Under the pieces are notes generated by a model. It saw nothing but the letters and a program-made list of their open reading frames with translations, made no database searches and was not told the origin of the DNA. From assembly GCA_003526465.1 (NCBI GenBank), contig DPWD01000355.1, positions 781 to 7,283 on the forward strand: 6,503 bases of DNA, written 5' to 3'. This document shows, in pieces, positions 1-6,503 of this stretch (position 1 is the stretch's first letter; each line of letters opens with the position of its first letter). Source of the stretch: Hyphomonadaceae bacterium. Lineage in GTDB: Bacteria; Pseudomonadota; Alphaproteobacteria; Caulobacterales; Aquidulcibacteraceae. A program made the position numbers and the translations under genes.

Positions 1-260
<260 letters not shown>

Positions 261-264
<4 letters not shown>

Positions 265-1415
265 ACGACCTTGCTCTGATGCGCAAGAATCTGTTCCGCA
301 AGCCGGTGCGCACGATCCTGCTTGCGGTTTCTATCATGATAGCGTTTGCGATCCTCGGCGTGATGCTGAGCTTCAACGACGCCATCACCAATTTCAGAAC
401 GCTGCCTACGCGCATGGTGACGCTCTCGAAGATCAATTTCACCGAGGCTCTGCCGATGGCGCATTACGATCGCATCGCCCGCACCGAAGGCGTCGCCGCC
501 GCCACCCACATGAATTGGTTCGGCGGCTATTTCGGCGATCAACGCAGCGGGTTCTTGCCGGTGTTCGCTGTCGATCCGGAAACCTATTTCCAGGTCTATT
601 CGGAGGATTTGCAGATCCCCACCGAACAGCGCGACGCCTTCTTCAGCGAGCGCACCGCCATGCTAGTCGCCGAACCGGTAGCCCAGCGCTTTGGTTGGCG
701 GGTGGGTCAGCGCATTCCGCTCAAGAGCAATATTTTCACCAACAACACGACCGGCACTTCCACTTGGGAATTCACCTTGGTCGGCACGATTCCGACGCCG
801 CAGGGAAGTTCGCAAACCGGGTCGGTGCTGATCCAGTACGATTATTTCAACGAGACCATCACCTTCGGCCGCGATCATATTGGCTGGGTGCCATTTCTCA
901 CTACATCGGCTGAGCGTAACGACCATGTGGCGCAGGCCATCGATCAGCGCTTCGCCAATTCAGCCGACGAAACCTCCACCCAGGACGAGGCGACCTTCAA
1001 CAAATCGTTCTCAGCTCAACTCGGCAATATCGCGCTCGTCATATCGCTTGTCGTCGGCTCGGCGTTCATCGCCATTCTGCTGATTGTCGGCACCACCATG
1101 GCGCTTGCGGTGCGCGAGCGCACCAAGGAAGTCGGCGTCATGAAGACGCTTGGGTTCTCCTCGGGGCGGGTGTTGCGCATGATCCTGGGCGAGTCGCTGT
1201 TGCTGGCGCTGCTCGGCGCGGGCTTCGGTCTGCTTGCGGCGATGGGCGTGCTGGCTTTGATGGGGCAGGGCGGCGGCGGGCCCCAAGTCAATTTCGCGCC
1301 ATCGGTGCTTTTATGGGCGGTTCCAATCGCGTTGGCCCTGGGATTGATCACTGGGCTTGCGCCAGCGTTGCAAGCCTACCGCATGCGTATAGTCGATGCG
1401 CTCGGCCGGCGCTGA
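261..1415 (+). CDS. ABC transporter permease, FtsX/MacB type (first of two)
   Basis: This 384-residue inner-membrane permease has the four-helix FtsX/MacB layout. There is one N-terminal membrane helix (about residues 17-38), a large extracytoplasmic domain (about 40-250) and three C-terminal helices (about 256-282, 309-336, 347-370). Between the second and third helices is the conserved cytoplasmic stretch [14 protein letters not shown] (285-298), the family's contact with the ATPase. The start overlaps the ATPase stop by four bases. A GGAG at 249-252, eight bases upstream, supports it. Proteins of this superfamily usually drive periplasmic conformational work (lipoprotein release, efflux through an adaptor) rather than moving substrate through the membrane. 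Whether that holds here is inference. The family call is firm; the substrate is unknown. Confidence 0.93.
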
Positions 1416-1419
1416 CCTC

Positions 1420-1423
1420 GGAG
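1420..1423 (+). promoter_or_regulatory. Ribosome binding site deciding the start of the second permease
   Basis: GGAG sits six bases before the ATG at 1430. The same frame is open further upstream to an ATG near 1313, but that would overlap the first permease by about 100 bases and has no comparable site. The Shine-Dalgarno match therefore favours 1430. Confidence 0.75.
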
Positions 1424-1429
1424 ACGAAC

Positions 1430-2620
1430 ATGGCGTCCTTGCTCAATCAGATCGGCGCGGTCACCGCGCTCAATATACGTTCTGCGCCGCAGCGGGCGAT
1501 GATGTCGATCGCCAGCGTGGTGGCGGTGGCGCTGACCATCGCGGTGCTCTTGTTCTTTCTGGCGCTCGCGAACGGCCTCGCCCAGACCGTGAAGGGCTCC
1601 GGCGCCGACGATGTCGCCATAATCATACGCGAAGGATCGAATGCGGAGCTGAACAGCGTTGTGTCGCGCGAACAGCTATCGATTCTTTCAACTGGCCCCG
1701 GCGTTGCGCAGCGCGACGGCCGGCCGGTCGCGTCGGGCGAGCTGCTGGTGATTGTCGACGGGCTCAAGCGCTCGACCGGCACCAACGCCAACATGCCATT
1801 TCGGGGCATCGGGCAAGAGGGCCTGTCGCTGCGCCGCAGCGTGCGCATCACGGAAGGGCGCATGTTCAATCCGGGCACCAACGAGATCGTGGTAGGCGCG
1901 GGGCTTCTGAGAGAGTTCTCCGGCTTCGAGTTTGGCAAGACCATCCGTTTGCGCGGCACGACGTGGCAGGTGGTCGGTGTTTTCGAAGCGCCGGGCACGG
2001 TGTTCGAAAGCGAGCTCTGGGCCGACATCGCGGTGACGCAAAGCCTGTTCGACCGCCCCAATGTCTACCAGACCATGCGCGTGCAGCTGGGCTCGGCGGC
2101 GGCGATGGCTGGCTTCCAGGAATGGGCCAAGGCCGATGCGCGCCTCAATGGCCTCGAAGTGATGAGCGAGCGCGCCTATTATGCGCGCCAGGCATCGCAA
2201 TCGACGCAAGGGTTCCTGGCGATCGGCTCCGTGCTCGGGATCATGATGGCGATCGGCGCGCTCGCCGGCGCGCTCAACACCATGTATTCCTCGGTCGCCG
2301 CGCGGGCGAGTGAGATCGCCACGTTGCGCATAATCGGCTTTTCGGGATACGCGGCCTTCTTCGGCACCATGATCGAGGCGCTGATGCTGTCGGCGCTGGG
2401 CGGCGCGCTGGGCCTTGTGATCGCGTTCCTGGCGTTCAACGGCAGAACCACCTCGACCTTGGGCGCGGGCTTTACCCAATTGGTGTTCCAGTTTCAGCTC
2501 TCGCCGGGAATTGTCGTCACCGCGATTGCGACGGCGATGATCATCGGGTTCGTGGGCGGTCTGTTTCCCGGCATTCGCGCAGCCCGACAGCGCCCACAGC
2601 TCGAACTCGCCGCGCAATGA
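1430..2620 (+). CDS. ABC transporter permease, FtsX/MacB type (second of two)
   Basis: This 396-residue protein is the second permease of the system. Its topology is the same as its neighbour's: an N-terminal helix (about 24-47), an extracytoplasmic domain (about 50-258) and three C-terminal helices (about 261-283, 310-335, 360-380). The conserved cytoplasmic segment RASEIATLRIIGF (292-304) corresponds to the first permease's [15 protein letters not shown]. The two proteins differ clearly in the extracytoplasmic part, so a heterodimer of the LolC/LolE sort is likely (inference). The gap to the previous gene is 14 bases, and translation starts from its own GGAG. The stop codon overlaps an ATG (ATGA, 2617-2620) that opens a 17-codon frame leading toward lepA. 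Substrate is unknown. Confidence 0.92.
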   Translation: MASLLNQIGAVTALNIRSAPQRAMMSIASVVAVALTIAVLLFFLALANGLAQTVKGSGADDVAIIIREGSNAELNSVVSREQLSILSTGPGVAQRDGRPVASGELLVIVDGLKRSTGTNANMPFRGIGQEGLSLRRSVRITEGRMFNPGTNEIVVGAGLLREFSGFEFGKTIRLRGTTWQVVGVFEAPGTVFESELWADIAVTQSLFDRPNVYQTMRVQLGSAAAMAGFQEWAKADARLNGLEVMSERAYYARQASQSTQGFLAIGSVLGIMMAIGALAGALNTMYSSVAARASEIATLRIIGFSGYAAFFGTMIEALMLSALGGALGLVIAFLAFNGRTTSTLGAGFTQLVFQFQLSPGIVVTAIATAMIIGFVGGLFPGIRAARQRPQLELAAQ

Positions 2621-2701
2621 GCCTTCGCTTGGCGGGGACGCCGGGCTCGGCTAGCAAGCGGATCACATGAACCCGCGCGCCATATGACCCCCAGAGAATG
2701 A
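2617..2701 (+). other. Chain of overlapping mini-ORFs (ATGA relay) between permease stop and lepA start
   Basis: Three tiny frames fill the gap without a break. 2617-2670 encodes MSLRLAGTPGSASKRIT, 2667-2687 encodes MNPRAI, and 2684-2701 encodes MTPRE. Each starts inside the previous stop codon as ATGA, and the last stop overlaps the lepA ATG at 2698. The ATG-to-ATG distances are 50, 17 and 14, all leaving remainder 2 on division by 3, which is what makes each overlap in frame. None of the starts, including that of lepA, has a clear Shine-Dalgarno sequence. The arrangement is seen directly; that ribosomes use it for termination-reinitiation is inference. Chance remains possible, and the last link follows from the tandem duplication. 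Confidence 0.45.
2624..2662 (+). other. Possible RNA hairpins in the lepA leader
   Basis: CGCTTG (2626-2631) pairs with CAAGCG (2655-2660), extendable by one G-U and one U-A pair. Inside, GGCG (2631-2634) and CGCC (2639-2642) enclose the loop GGGA, a GNRA-type tetraloop. CCG/CGG at 2641-2643 and 2648-2650 is a competing stem. No run of T follows, so it is not a Rho-independent terminator, and lepA is probably co-transcribed with the permeases. Any regulatory role is speculation. Confidence 0.3.
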
Positions 2702-2711
2702 CCCCCAGAGA
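2684..2711 (+). repeat. Perfect 14-bp tandem duplication at the lepA start codon
   Basis: ATGACCCCCAGAGA occurs twice in immediate succession (2684-2697 and 2698-2711). The second copy is the start of lepA (MTPRD). Because 14 is not a multiple of 3, the first ATG reads out of frame and stops after five codons in the second copy's ATGA. It is probably a replication-slippage duplication. Confidence 0.95.
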
Positions 2712-4503
2712 CCGCATCCGCAATTTCTCCATCGTGGCCCATATCGACCACGGCAAATCCACGCTCTCCGATCGCTTGATTCAGGAGACCGGGGGGCTGT
2801 CGGCGCGCGAGATGACCGAGCAGGTCCTCGACTCCATGGATATCGAGCGCGAGCGCGGGATCACCATCAAGGCGCAAACCGTGCGCCTCGATTACAAAGC
2901 CGCCGACGGGCTGGATTACGTCCTCAATCTGATGGACACGCCCGGGCACGTGGACTTCGCCTACGAGGTGAGCCGCAGCTTAGCTGCCTGCGAAGGCGCG
3001 CTGCTGATCGTGGACGCTTCCCAGGGCGTGGAAGCGCAAACCCTCGCCAATGTCTACCAGGCGCTCGACAACGATCTCGAGATCGTTCCCGTCCTCAACA
3101 AGATCGATCTGCCCGCCGCCGAGCCGGAGCGCATACGCCAGCAGATCGAAGACGTGATCGGACTCGATGCGAGCCAAGCGATCCTCGCCTCCGGCAAAAC
3201 CGGGGAGGGGATATCCGAACTCCTCGAAGCCATCGTCACGCGCTTGCCGCCACCGAAAGCTGGCGATGCATCGGCGCCGCTGAAAGCGCTGCTGGTCGAT
3301 GCGTGGTACGATTCTTATCTGGGCGTCGTCGTGCTGTTCCGCGTGATTGACGGCGTCGTGAAGAAGGGCATGCGCATCAAATTGATGCAGACCGGCGCCG
3401 ACTACAATATCGACACTTTGGGGGTGCTGCGTCCCAAGCGCCAGGACATCGCCGAACTCGGCCCCGGCGAAATCGGCGTGCTTACCGCTTCGATCAAGGA
3501 AGTGGGCGACGCGCGCGTGGGCGACACCATCACTGAATATCGCCGCGAAACCGCCGCGGCGCTGCCGGGCTTCAAACCCGCGCAGCCGGTGGTGTTCTGC
3601 GGGCTGTTCCCGCAGGACGCGGCAAATTTCGAGGACCTGCGCGCGGCGATGAGCAAGCTCCGCCTCAACGATGCAAGCTTCTCGTTCGAGATGGAAACCA
3701 GCGCCGCGCTTGGCTTTGGCTTTCGCTGCGGCTTCCTGGGGCTGTTGCATCTCGAAATCATCCAGGAGCGGCTGACACGCGAGTTCAACCTCGATCTCAT
3801 CGCCACCGCGCCCTCAGTGGTTTACCGCGTGCACATGAACGATGGCGAACTCAAGGAATTGCACAACCCCGCCGATCTGCCCGACGTGGTGTACATCAAG
3901 GAAATCGAGGAGCCATGGATCAAGGCGACGATCCTGACGCCGGACGAATTTCTCGGCGGCATCATCAAGCTCTGCCAGGATCGCCGCGGTGTGCAGAAGG
4001 AGCTCAATTATGTCGGCTCGCGCGCGATGCTGGTCTACGAATTGCCGCTCAACGAAGTGGTGTTCGACTTTTACGACCGGCTGAAAAGCATTTCCAAGGG
4101 CTACGCCAGCTTCGATTATTCCCTGATCGACCACCGCGCCGGCAATCTGGTGAAGATGAGCATTCTGGTGAACGACGAGCCGGTGGATGCGCTCTCCATG
4201 CTGGTGCACGCCGGCCGCGCGGAATCGCGCGGGCGCTCCATGGTGGAAAAACTGAAGGAACTGATCCCGCAGCACATGTTCAAGATCCCGATCCAGGCAG
4301 CGATTGGCGGAAGGATCATCGCGCGCGAAACTTTGAGCGCGCTACGCAAGGACGTAACCGCGAAATGCTACGGCGGCGACGCCTCCCGCAAACGCAAGCT
4401 CCTCGACAAGCAAAAAGAGGGGAAGAAAAAGATGCGCCAGTTCGGGAAGGTGGATATTCCGCAGGAGGCGTTTATTGCTGCGTTGAAGATGGATGGGGAT
4501 TAG
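2698..4503 (+). CDS. lepA: Elongation factor 4 (LepA), ribosome-associated GTPase
   Basis: LepA/EF4 is a cytoplasmic translational GTPase related to EF-G. It binds the ribosome and has been linked to back-translocation and to translation initiation or 30S assembly. The protein has 601 residues, normal for the family. The G motifs are intact: G1 AHIDHGKST (14-22), the RERGITIK switch (51-58), G3 DTPGH (80-84) with catalytic His84, and G4 NKID (134-137). G5 reads SGK (165-167), where SAK is usual. The LepA-specific [14 protein letters not shown] follows at about 342-355. The basic C-terminal tail with [19 protein letters not shown] is the LepA signature domain. ATG 2698 is the first start in frame after the stop at 2668 and gives the usual short leader before [12 protein letters not shown]. 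No Shine-Dalgarno is visible and the start lies in a 14-bp tandem duplication. lepB does not follow it here. Confidence 0.98.
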   Translation: MTPRDRIRNFSIVAHIDHGKSTLSDRLIQETGGLSAREMTEQVLDSMDIERERGITIKAQTVRLDYKAADGLDYVLNLMDTPGHVDFAYEVSRSLAACEGALLIVDASQGVEAQTLANVYQALDNDLEIVPVLNKIDLPAAEPERIRQQIEDVIGLDASQAILASGKTGEGISELLEAIVTRLPPPKAGDASAPLKALLVDAWYDSYLGVVVLFRVIDGVVKKGMRIKLMQTGADYNIDTLGVLRPKRQDIAELGPGEIGVLTASIKEVGDARVGDTITEYRRETAAALPGFKPAQPVVFCGLFPQDAANFEDLRAAMSKLRLNDASFSFEMETSAALGFGFRCGFLGLLHLEIIQERLTREFNLDLIATAPSVVYRVHMNDGELKELHNPADLPDVVYIKEIEEPWIKATILTPDEFLGGIIKLCQDRRGVQKELNYVGSRAMLVYELPLNEVVFDFYDRLKSISKGYASFDYSLIDHRAGNLVKMSILVNDEPVDALSMLVHAGRAESRGRSMVEKLKELIPQHMFKIPIQAAIGGRIIARETLSALRKDVTAKCYGGDASRKRKLLDKQKEGKKKMRQFGKVDIPQEAFIAALKMDGD

Positions 4504-4615
4504 GGGTGCGCCGTGCGAGCGGCAGTCAGAATCCATCCCGGACTAGAACTGCGAAGCAAATCACGATCTGGGCGAGGGGATTGAGGCGATTAGAACGAAG
4601 TCCGGCAGATTGGTT

Positions 4616-4619
4616 GAGG
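4616..4619 (+). promoter_or_regulatory. Ribosome binding site of the HEPN-like gene
   Basis: GAGG lies seven bases upstream of the ATG at 4627 and supports that start. The 123-base gap after lepA (4504-4626) otherwise shows only a 4-bp GCCG/CGGC hairpin (4510-4523) with no T tract. I find no convincing terminator or sigma70 promoter there. Confidence 0.6.
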
Positions 4620-4626
4620 CCTAGGA

Positions 4627-5517
4627 ATGCACGAACTCATCTGGCGAAGGTTTTACGAATCCGAGACCCGGCCGCTTACGCTGAGCCAAGTGAAATCGTT
4701 GCGCGAGGCAATAGATGGCCTGCGTACAGTGCTGTCCTTCGAGGACAAGTTTTACATTGTTATGGAGAACTTCCTCGAACTTGAGCTGTGTTTGGCTAGC
4801 ACAGCTGCGCGCCACATGTTGCGGCCCCTGTTGAAAGATGAAGAATTCGGCGACCGCCTCAGGGAGGCGAACCGACGCATCGTAAATCTTTTGACATCGT
4901 TTCGACTCTATCGAGACCAGTCGGTGCACCATCTCGGCCCTATACTGTCAGGATGCGATCTGCGAGCGCGCTTTGAAGATGAGCAAAAGAATTTATTGGC
5001 ATTTAGAGTGATCGAAGGGCTCCGTAATCACGTGCAGCACCGCGGTCTGCCAATCCACACCATGACGCTTGGATCCTCATGGGCCGACGGCGCGCCCAAA
5101 TCTGGCCTGAGGTACCACACTCGGCTAGCGATCAATCTCAGCCAACTCGAAGATGACGAGCGCTTTCCGAAGTCGGTCATCGCTGAATTAAAGGCTTTGC
5201 CTGAGGTGCCCGACCTTTCTCTCTTGTTGAGGGAGTACGCATCGGCGATCGCGAAGATTCATGATCACCTACGGAAGTCTCTTGCCAGATCACAAGCTGA
5301 TTGGACCGCGCTCGTGAACGCGGCGAACTCCGGTTGGGGCAGTAGGGAAGATGATGTTGATCAGGGGCTTGTGGTTGCAGAAGTAAATGGTGATGACAGC
5401 CGAACCGTATTGTTCGAGATTTATGCAGGCTCGGTTTCGATGGTTGAGGACCTACAGCGGCGAAATTTCTGTATGACCGCGCTTGAGAGGGCGTTTTTCA
5501 CGTCCGAAATTGCATGA
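4627..5517 (+). CDS. Uncharacterised 296-residue protein with two HEPN-like Rx4H motifs
   Basis: I do not recognise this protein by name. It is soluble and largely helix-forming, with no signal peptide or membrane segment. Two motifs have the HEPN ribonuclease shape, Arg, a polar residue, three more residues, then His: RDQSVH (96-101) and RNHVQH (133-138). The second, within a predicted helix ending in RGLP, is the closer match to known HEPN domains. Residues 1-90 look like a helical bundle. A second helical region lies at about 180-222, followed by a polar tail of mixed character. The base composition is lower in GC (sampled lines 43-53%, lepA about 62%), which suggests horizontal acquisition. 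It sits beside a parDE locus whose toxin ends at this gene's 3' boundary. A defence or toxin-like RNase role is inference from the motifs and context. It could also be a catalytically inert HEPN fold or an unrelated helical protein. Confidence 0.7.
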   Translation: MHELIWRRFYESETRPLTLSQVKSLREAIDGLRTVLSFEDKFYIVMENFLELELCLASTAARHMLRPLLKDEEFGDRLREANRRIVNLLTSFRLYRDQSVHHLGPILSGCDLRARFEDEQKNLLAFRVIEGLRNHVQHRGLPIHTMTLGSSWADGAPKSGLRYHTRLAINLSQLEDDERFPKSVIAELKALPEVPDLSLLLREYASAIAKIHDHLRKSLARSQADWTALVNAANSGWGSREDDVDQGLVVAEVNGDDSRTVLFEIYAGSVSMVEDLQRRNFCMTALERAFFTSEIA

Positions 5518-5720
5518 TTGCTTCGCGGAGCTTCTGGTGGCGCGATCTCGTCGCGGATGGTTCCGCGCAGGGGCGTATCGGCGAGCGACTCGCACTCGTC
5601 TTGAATCCGATTGATGTAGTTGCGAGCGATGGATTCCGACGCGCGCTCGGCGATGTAATCGTACAAGTTCGCCAGATCCGCTTCCGCCGAGGGCGCGTAG
5701 GAAGACGCGTAGGGCGTCAT
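5421..5720 (-). pseudogene. ParE/RelE-family toxin, C-terminus lost (probable remnant)
   Basis: The first ~59 residues fit the ParE family closely: YAPSAEADLANLYDYIAE (8-25), then IARNYINRIQDECESLADTPLRG (31-53) and IRDEI. Intact ParE proteins continue with a PGLR-like turn and two basic beta-strands ending near a GRD-type motif. Those are absent. From about residue 60 the frame reads A-P-P-E-A-P-R and then runs as antisense of the neighbouring gene's 3' end until a chance TAA at 5421. The total of 99 residues therefore matches the family length only by coincidence. Family toxins that poison gyrase depend on this C-terminal region, so activity is probably lost (inference). The ATG overlaps the parD stop as ATGA, as in intact operons. 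The break falls between 5518 and about 5546. Confidence 0.75.
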
Positions 5721-6010
5721 TTCGCCTTGGCGCGGCGGCGTTTCATGTGCGCCTCAAGGCGGGCGCGCATTTCAGCCGCCGGTATGGTCTTCATCTTCCC
5801 GGCCGCATGCTCGCGCGCGCGTTTGCGGCCTTCGGTTTGCAGCCAATGCTCGGTCTCGGCCTGGTGGAGTTGATCCTCGCGCTCCAGCGCGCGCAGGCCG
5901 TCGCGGATAACCTCGCTCTCGGAAGCATAATCGCCCGAGGCGACGCGGGCCTTCACTTTCGCCGCCATCGCGGCGGGAAGCGTGATGGTGAGAGGCTTGC
6001 TGGCGCGCAT
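5717..6010 (-). CDS. parD: ParD-type ribbon-helix-helix antitoxin
   Basis: This 97-residue antitoxin would bind a ParE toxin with its C-terminal half and its own operator with the N-terminal ribbon-helix-helix dimer. The DNA-binding strand is LTITL (7-11), followed by helix A (13-24) and the hallmark SGDYASESEVIRDGLRALE (25-43). The C-terminal part (44-97) is charged and helical, as expected of the toxin-binding segment, and slightly long with a very basic end (MKRRRAKAK). An AGGAG lies six bases upstream on the minus strand, and a 15-bp palindrome lies just before that. The frame is intact while the adjacent toxin gene is broken, so this may now be an orphan antitoxin or autoregulated repressor. 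ParD is the best name; another RHH antitoxin of the same superfamily is the alternative. Confidence 0.88.
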   Translation of the reverse strand: MRASKPLTITLPAAMAAKVKARVASGDYASESEVIRDGLRALEREDQLHQAETEHWLQTEGRKRAREHAAGKMKTIPAAEMRARLEAHMKRRRAKAK

Positions 6011-6016
6011 GCGAGG

Positions 6017-6021
6017 CTCCT
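6017..6021 (-). promoter_or_regulatory. parD ribosome binding site
   Basis: On the minus strand this reads AGGAG, six bases before the parD ATG at 6010. It is a strong match and fixes the start. Confidence 0.8.
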
Positions 6022-6027
6022 AGCTTG

Positions 6028-6042
6028 TATGACATTGTCATA
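6028..6042. promoter_or_regulatory. Palindromic operator of the parDE locus
   Basis: TATGACATTGTCATA is a perfect 7-bp inverted repeat around T6035. It lies 17 bases upstream of the parD start. Its position and length fit an autoregulatory site for a ribbon-helix-helix dimer pair. It also lies 71-85 bases upstream of the divergent symporter start, so the same site might influence that gene. The palindrome is seen; binding is inference. Confidence 0.7.
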
Positions 6043-6065
6043 TCAAATTCGGACCGGCGCGGCAA
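6037..6065 (-). promoter_or_regulatory. Candidate sigma70-like promoter for parD
   Basis: On the minus strand, TTGCCG (6065-6060) and TATGAC (6042-6037) are separated by 17 bases, each matching four of six consensus positions. The -10 is one arm of the palindrome, so a bound repressor would block it. The alternative -35 TTGATA (6046-6041) has no good -10 at the right distance. Confidence 0.4.
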
Positions 6066-6112
6066 GTGCGCCCCGCTAGCGCGCCCCCGCGTCATCCGCT
6101 ACCACGCCCGCC

Positions 6113-6503
6113 ATGAAACTCCTTTCCTTCATCGCGCTCGCCGCGCTGATCGCTGGCATCGCCGTTGGCGCGTGGGTTCGCGCCGATGCGCCGCAGTTCA
6201 CCGCGGCATCGGGCGTCATCGAGGCGTTCGGCGGGCTTTGGCTTAATGCGTTGCGTATGACGGTGGTGCCGTTGGTGGTCTCGCTGCTTGTTGTCGGCAT
6301 TGCTTCGGTGACCGATGTCGCCAAGGCCGGCGGGCTGGTGCTGCGGGCGGTCATTCTGTTCAGCGTGCTGCTGCTGTTTGCGGCGATCTACGGCATCGGC
6401 GCGAGCAATGCCGCGCTCGAGCTTTGGCCGATCGATGCGCAAGCGGGCGCTGCGTTCCTGAACGGCGCGGGCGCGGCCGCGCCGCAAACGATGGCGCCGC
6501 CAA
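6113..6503 (+). CDS. Dicarboxylate/amino acid:cation symporter, SDF (DctA/GltP) family, N-terminal part
   Basis: The frame is open to the window edge, giving 130 residues of an inner-membrane transporter that takes up C4-dicarboxylates or acidic amino acids with Na+ or H+. Visible features are a first membrane helix (3-20), a second helix region around LWLNALRMTVVPLVVSLLVV (42-61), a third (75-95), and a loop after that. The pattern R-M-x-V-V-P-L-V followed by G-I-A-S-V-x-D and a GG step is the family's N-terminal signature (in relatives: KMIIVPLVF...GIASLGD). The catalytic serine-rich and NMDG regions lie beyond the window. No Shine-Dalgarno is evident before ATG 6113, so initiation may be leaderless or SD-independent. 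The gene diverges from parD across a 102-base gap. Substrate within the family cannot be fixed. Confidence 0.85.
   Translation, partial: MKLLSFIALAALIAGIAVGAWVRADAPQFTAASGVIEAFGGLWLNALRMTVVPLVVSLLVVGIASVTDVAKAGGLVLRAVILFSVLLLFAAIYGIGASNAALELWPIDAQAGAAFLNGAGAAAPQTMAPP

Noticed and set aside
1313..1429. Upstream extension of the second permease to an ATG near 1313
   Set aside because: It would overlap the first permease by about 100 bases in another frame, gives no permease-like sequence there, and lacks the GGAG site present before 1430.
1447..2949. Several long minus-strand open frames opposite the permeases and lepA
   Set aside because: High GC creates long antisense frames. Their translations are low complexity (Arg, His, Ala) and lack start sites or family resemblance.
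4504..4626. Terminator or tRNA gene after lepA
   Set aside because: Only a 4-bp hairpin with no T tract is visible, and no cloverleaf or T-loop consensus was found.
3915..4784. Long plus-strand open frame overlapping the end of lepA and the start of the next gene
   Set aside because: It is the +1 frame shadow of lepA, Arg/Gly/Ala rich with no recognisable domain. Both overlapping genes are better supported.
5505..5546. Rescue of the ParE C-terminus by a simple frameshift
   Set aside because: Both other minus-strand frames were read past 5546. One gives RHQKLREAIMQFRT then a stop, the other a Cys/Ser-rich stretch. Neither resembles the missing ParE strands, so the end is lost and not merely out of frame.
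5514..6079. Plus-strand open frames opposite parD and parE
   Set aside because: They are antisense to a well-supported ribbon-helix-helix antitoxin and ParE remnant, and show no family motifs.

Overview
The window looks like chromosomal DNA of an alphaproteobacterium. The GC content is high (about 62% in a sampled lepA line), LepA has a typical alphaproteobacterial sequence, and there is a ParD/ParE-type toxin-antitoxin pair. No rRNA or other taxonomic marker is present, so the assignment is inferred from protein character only.

Positions 1-2620 (+) hold the end of a MacB/LolCDE-superfamily ABC transporter operon. It consists of the C-terminal part of an ATPase (signature motif, Walker B, D-loop, H-loop) and two different FtsX-type permeases, packed with an ATGA overlap and a 14-nt gap. 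The two permeases probably form a heterodimer served by the one ATPase. The substrate cannot be read from the sequence.

Positions 2617-4503 (+) hold lepA (elongation factor 4), full length and with intact GTPase motifs. The 77-nt gap between the second permease and lepA is unusual. It can be read as an unbroken chain of short open frames joined by four ATGA stop/start overlaps (2617, 2667, 2684, 2698). The last link is produced by a perfect 14-bp tandem duplication of the lepA start. lepA has no recognisable Shine-Dalgarno sequence, so a stop-to-start ribosome relay from the permease is a testable idea.

Positions 4504-5517 hold a lower-GC accessory gene (sampled lines 43-53% GC) for a 296-residue protein I do not recognise by name. 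It carries two Rx4H motifs of the HEPN ribonuclease kind, R96-H101 and R133-H138; the second is the better match. It abuts a parDE locus on the minus strand. The antitoxin parD is intact and has its own ribosome binding site and a palindromic operator over the likely -10. The toxin parE keeps the family's N-terminal ~59 residues but loses the conserved C-terminus exactly where the accessory gene ends. The simplest history is that the accessory segment arrived next to parDE and removed the toxin's 3' end, leaving an orphan antitoxin.

Positions 6113-6503 (+) hold the start of a sodium/proton:dicarboxylate (SDF, DctA/GltP-type) symporter, cut by the window edge and divergent from parD. The most interesting items are the HEPN-like gene with the decapitated ParE next to it, and the relay-like leader of lepA.
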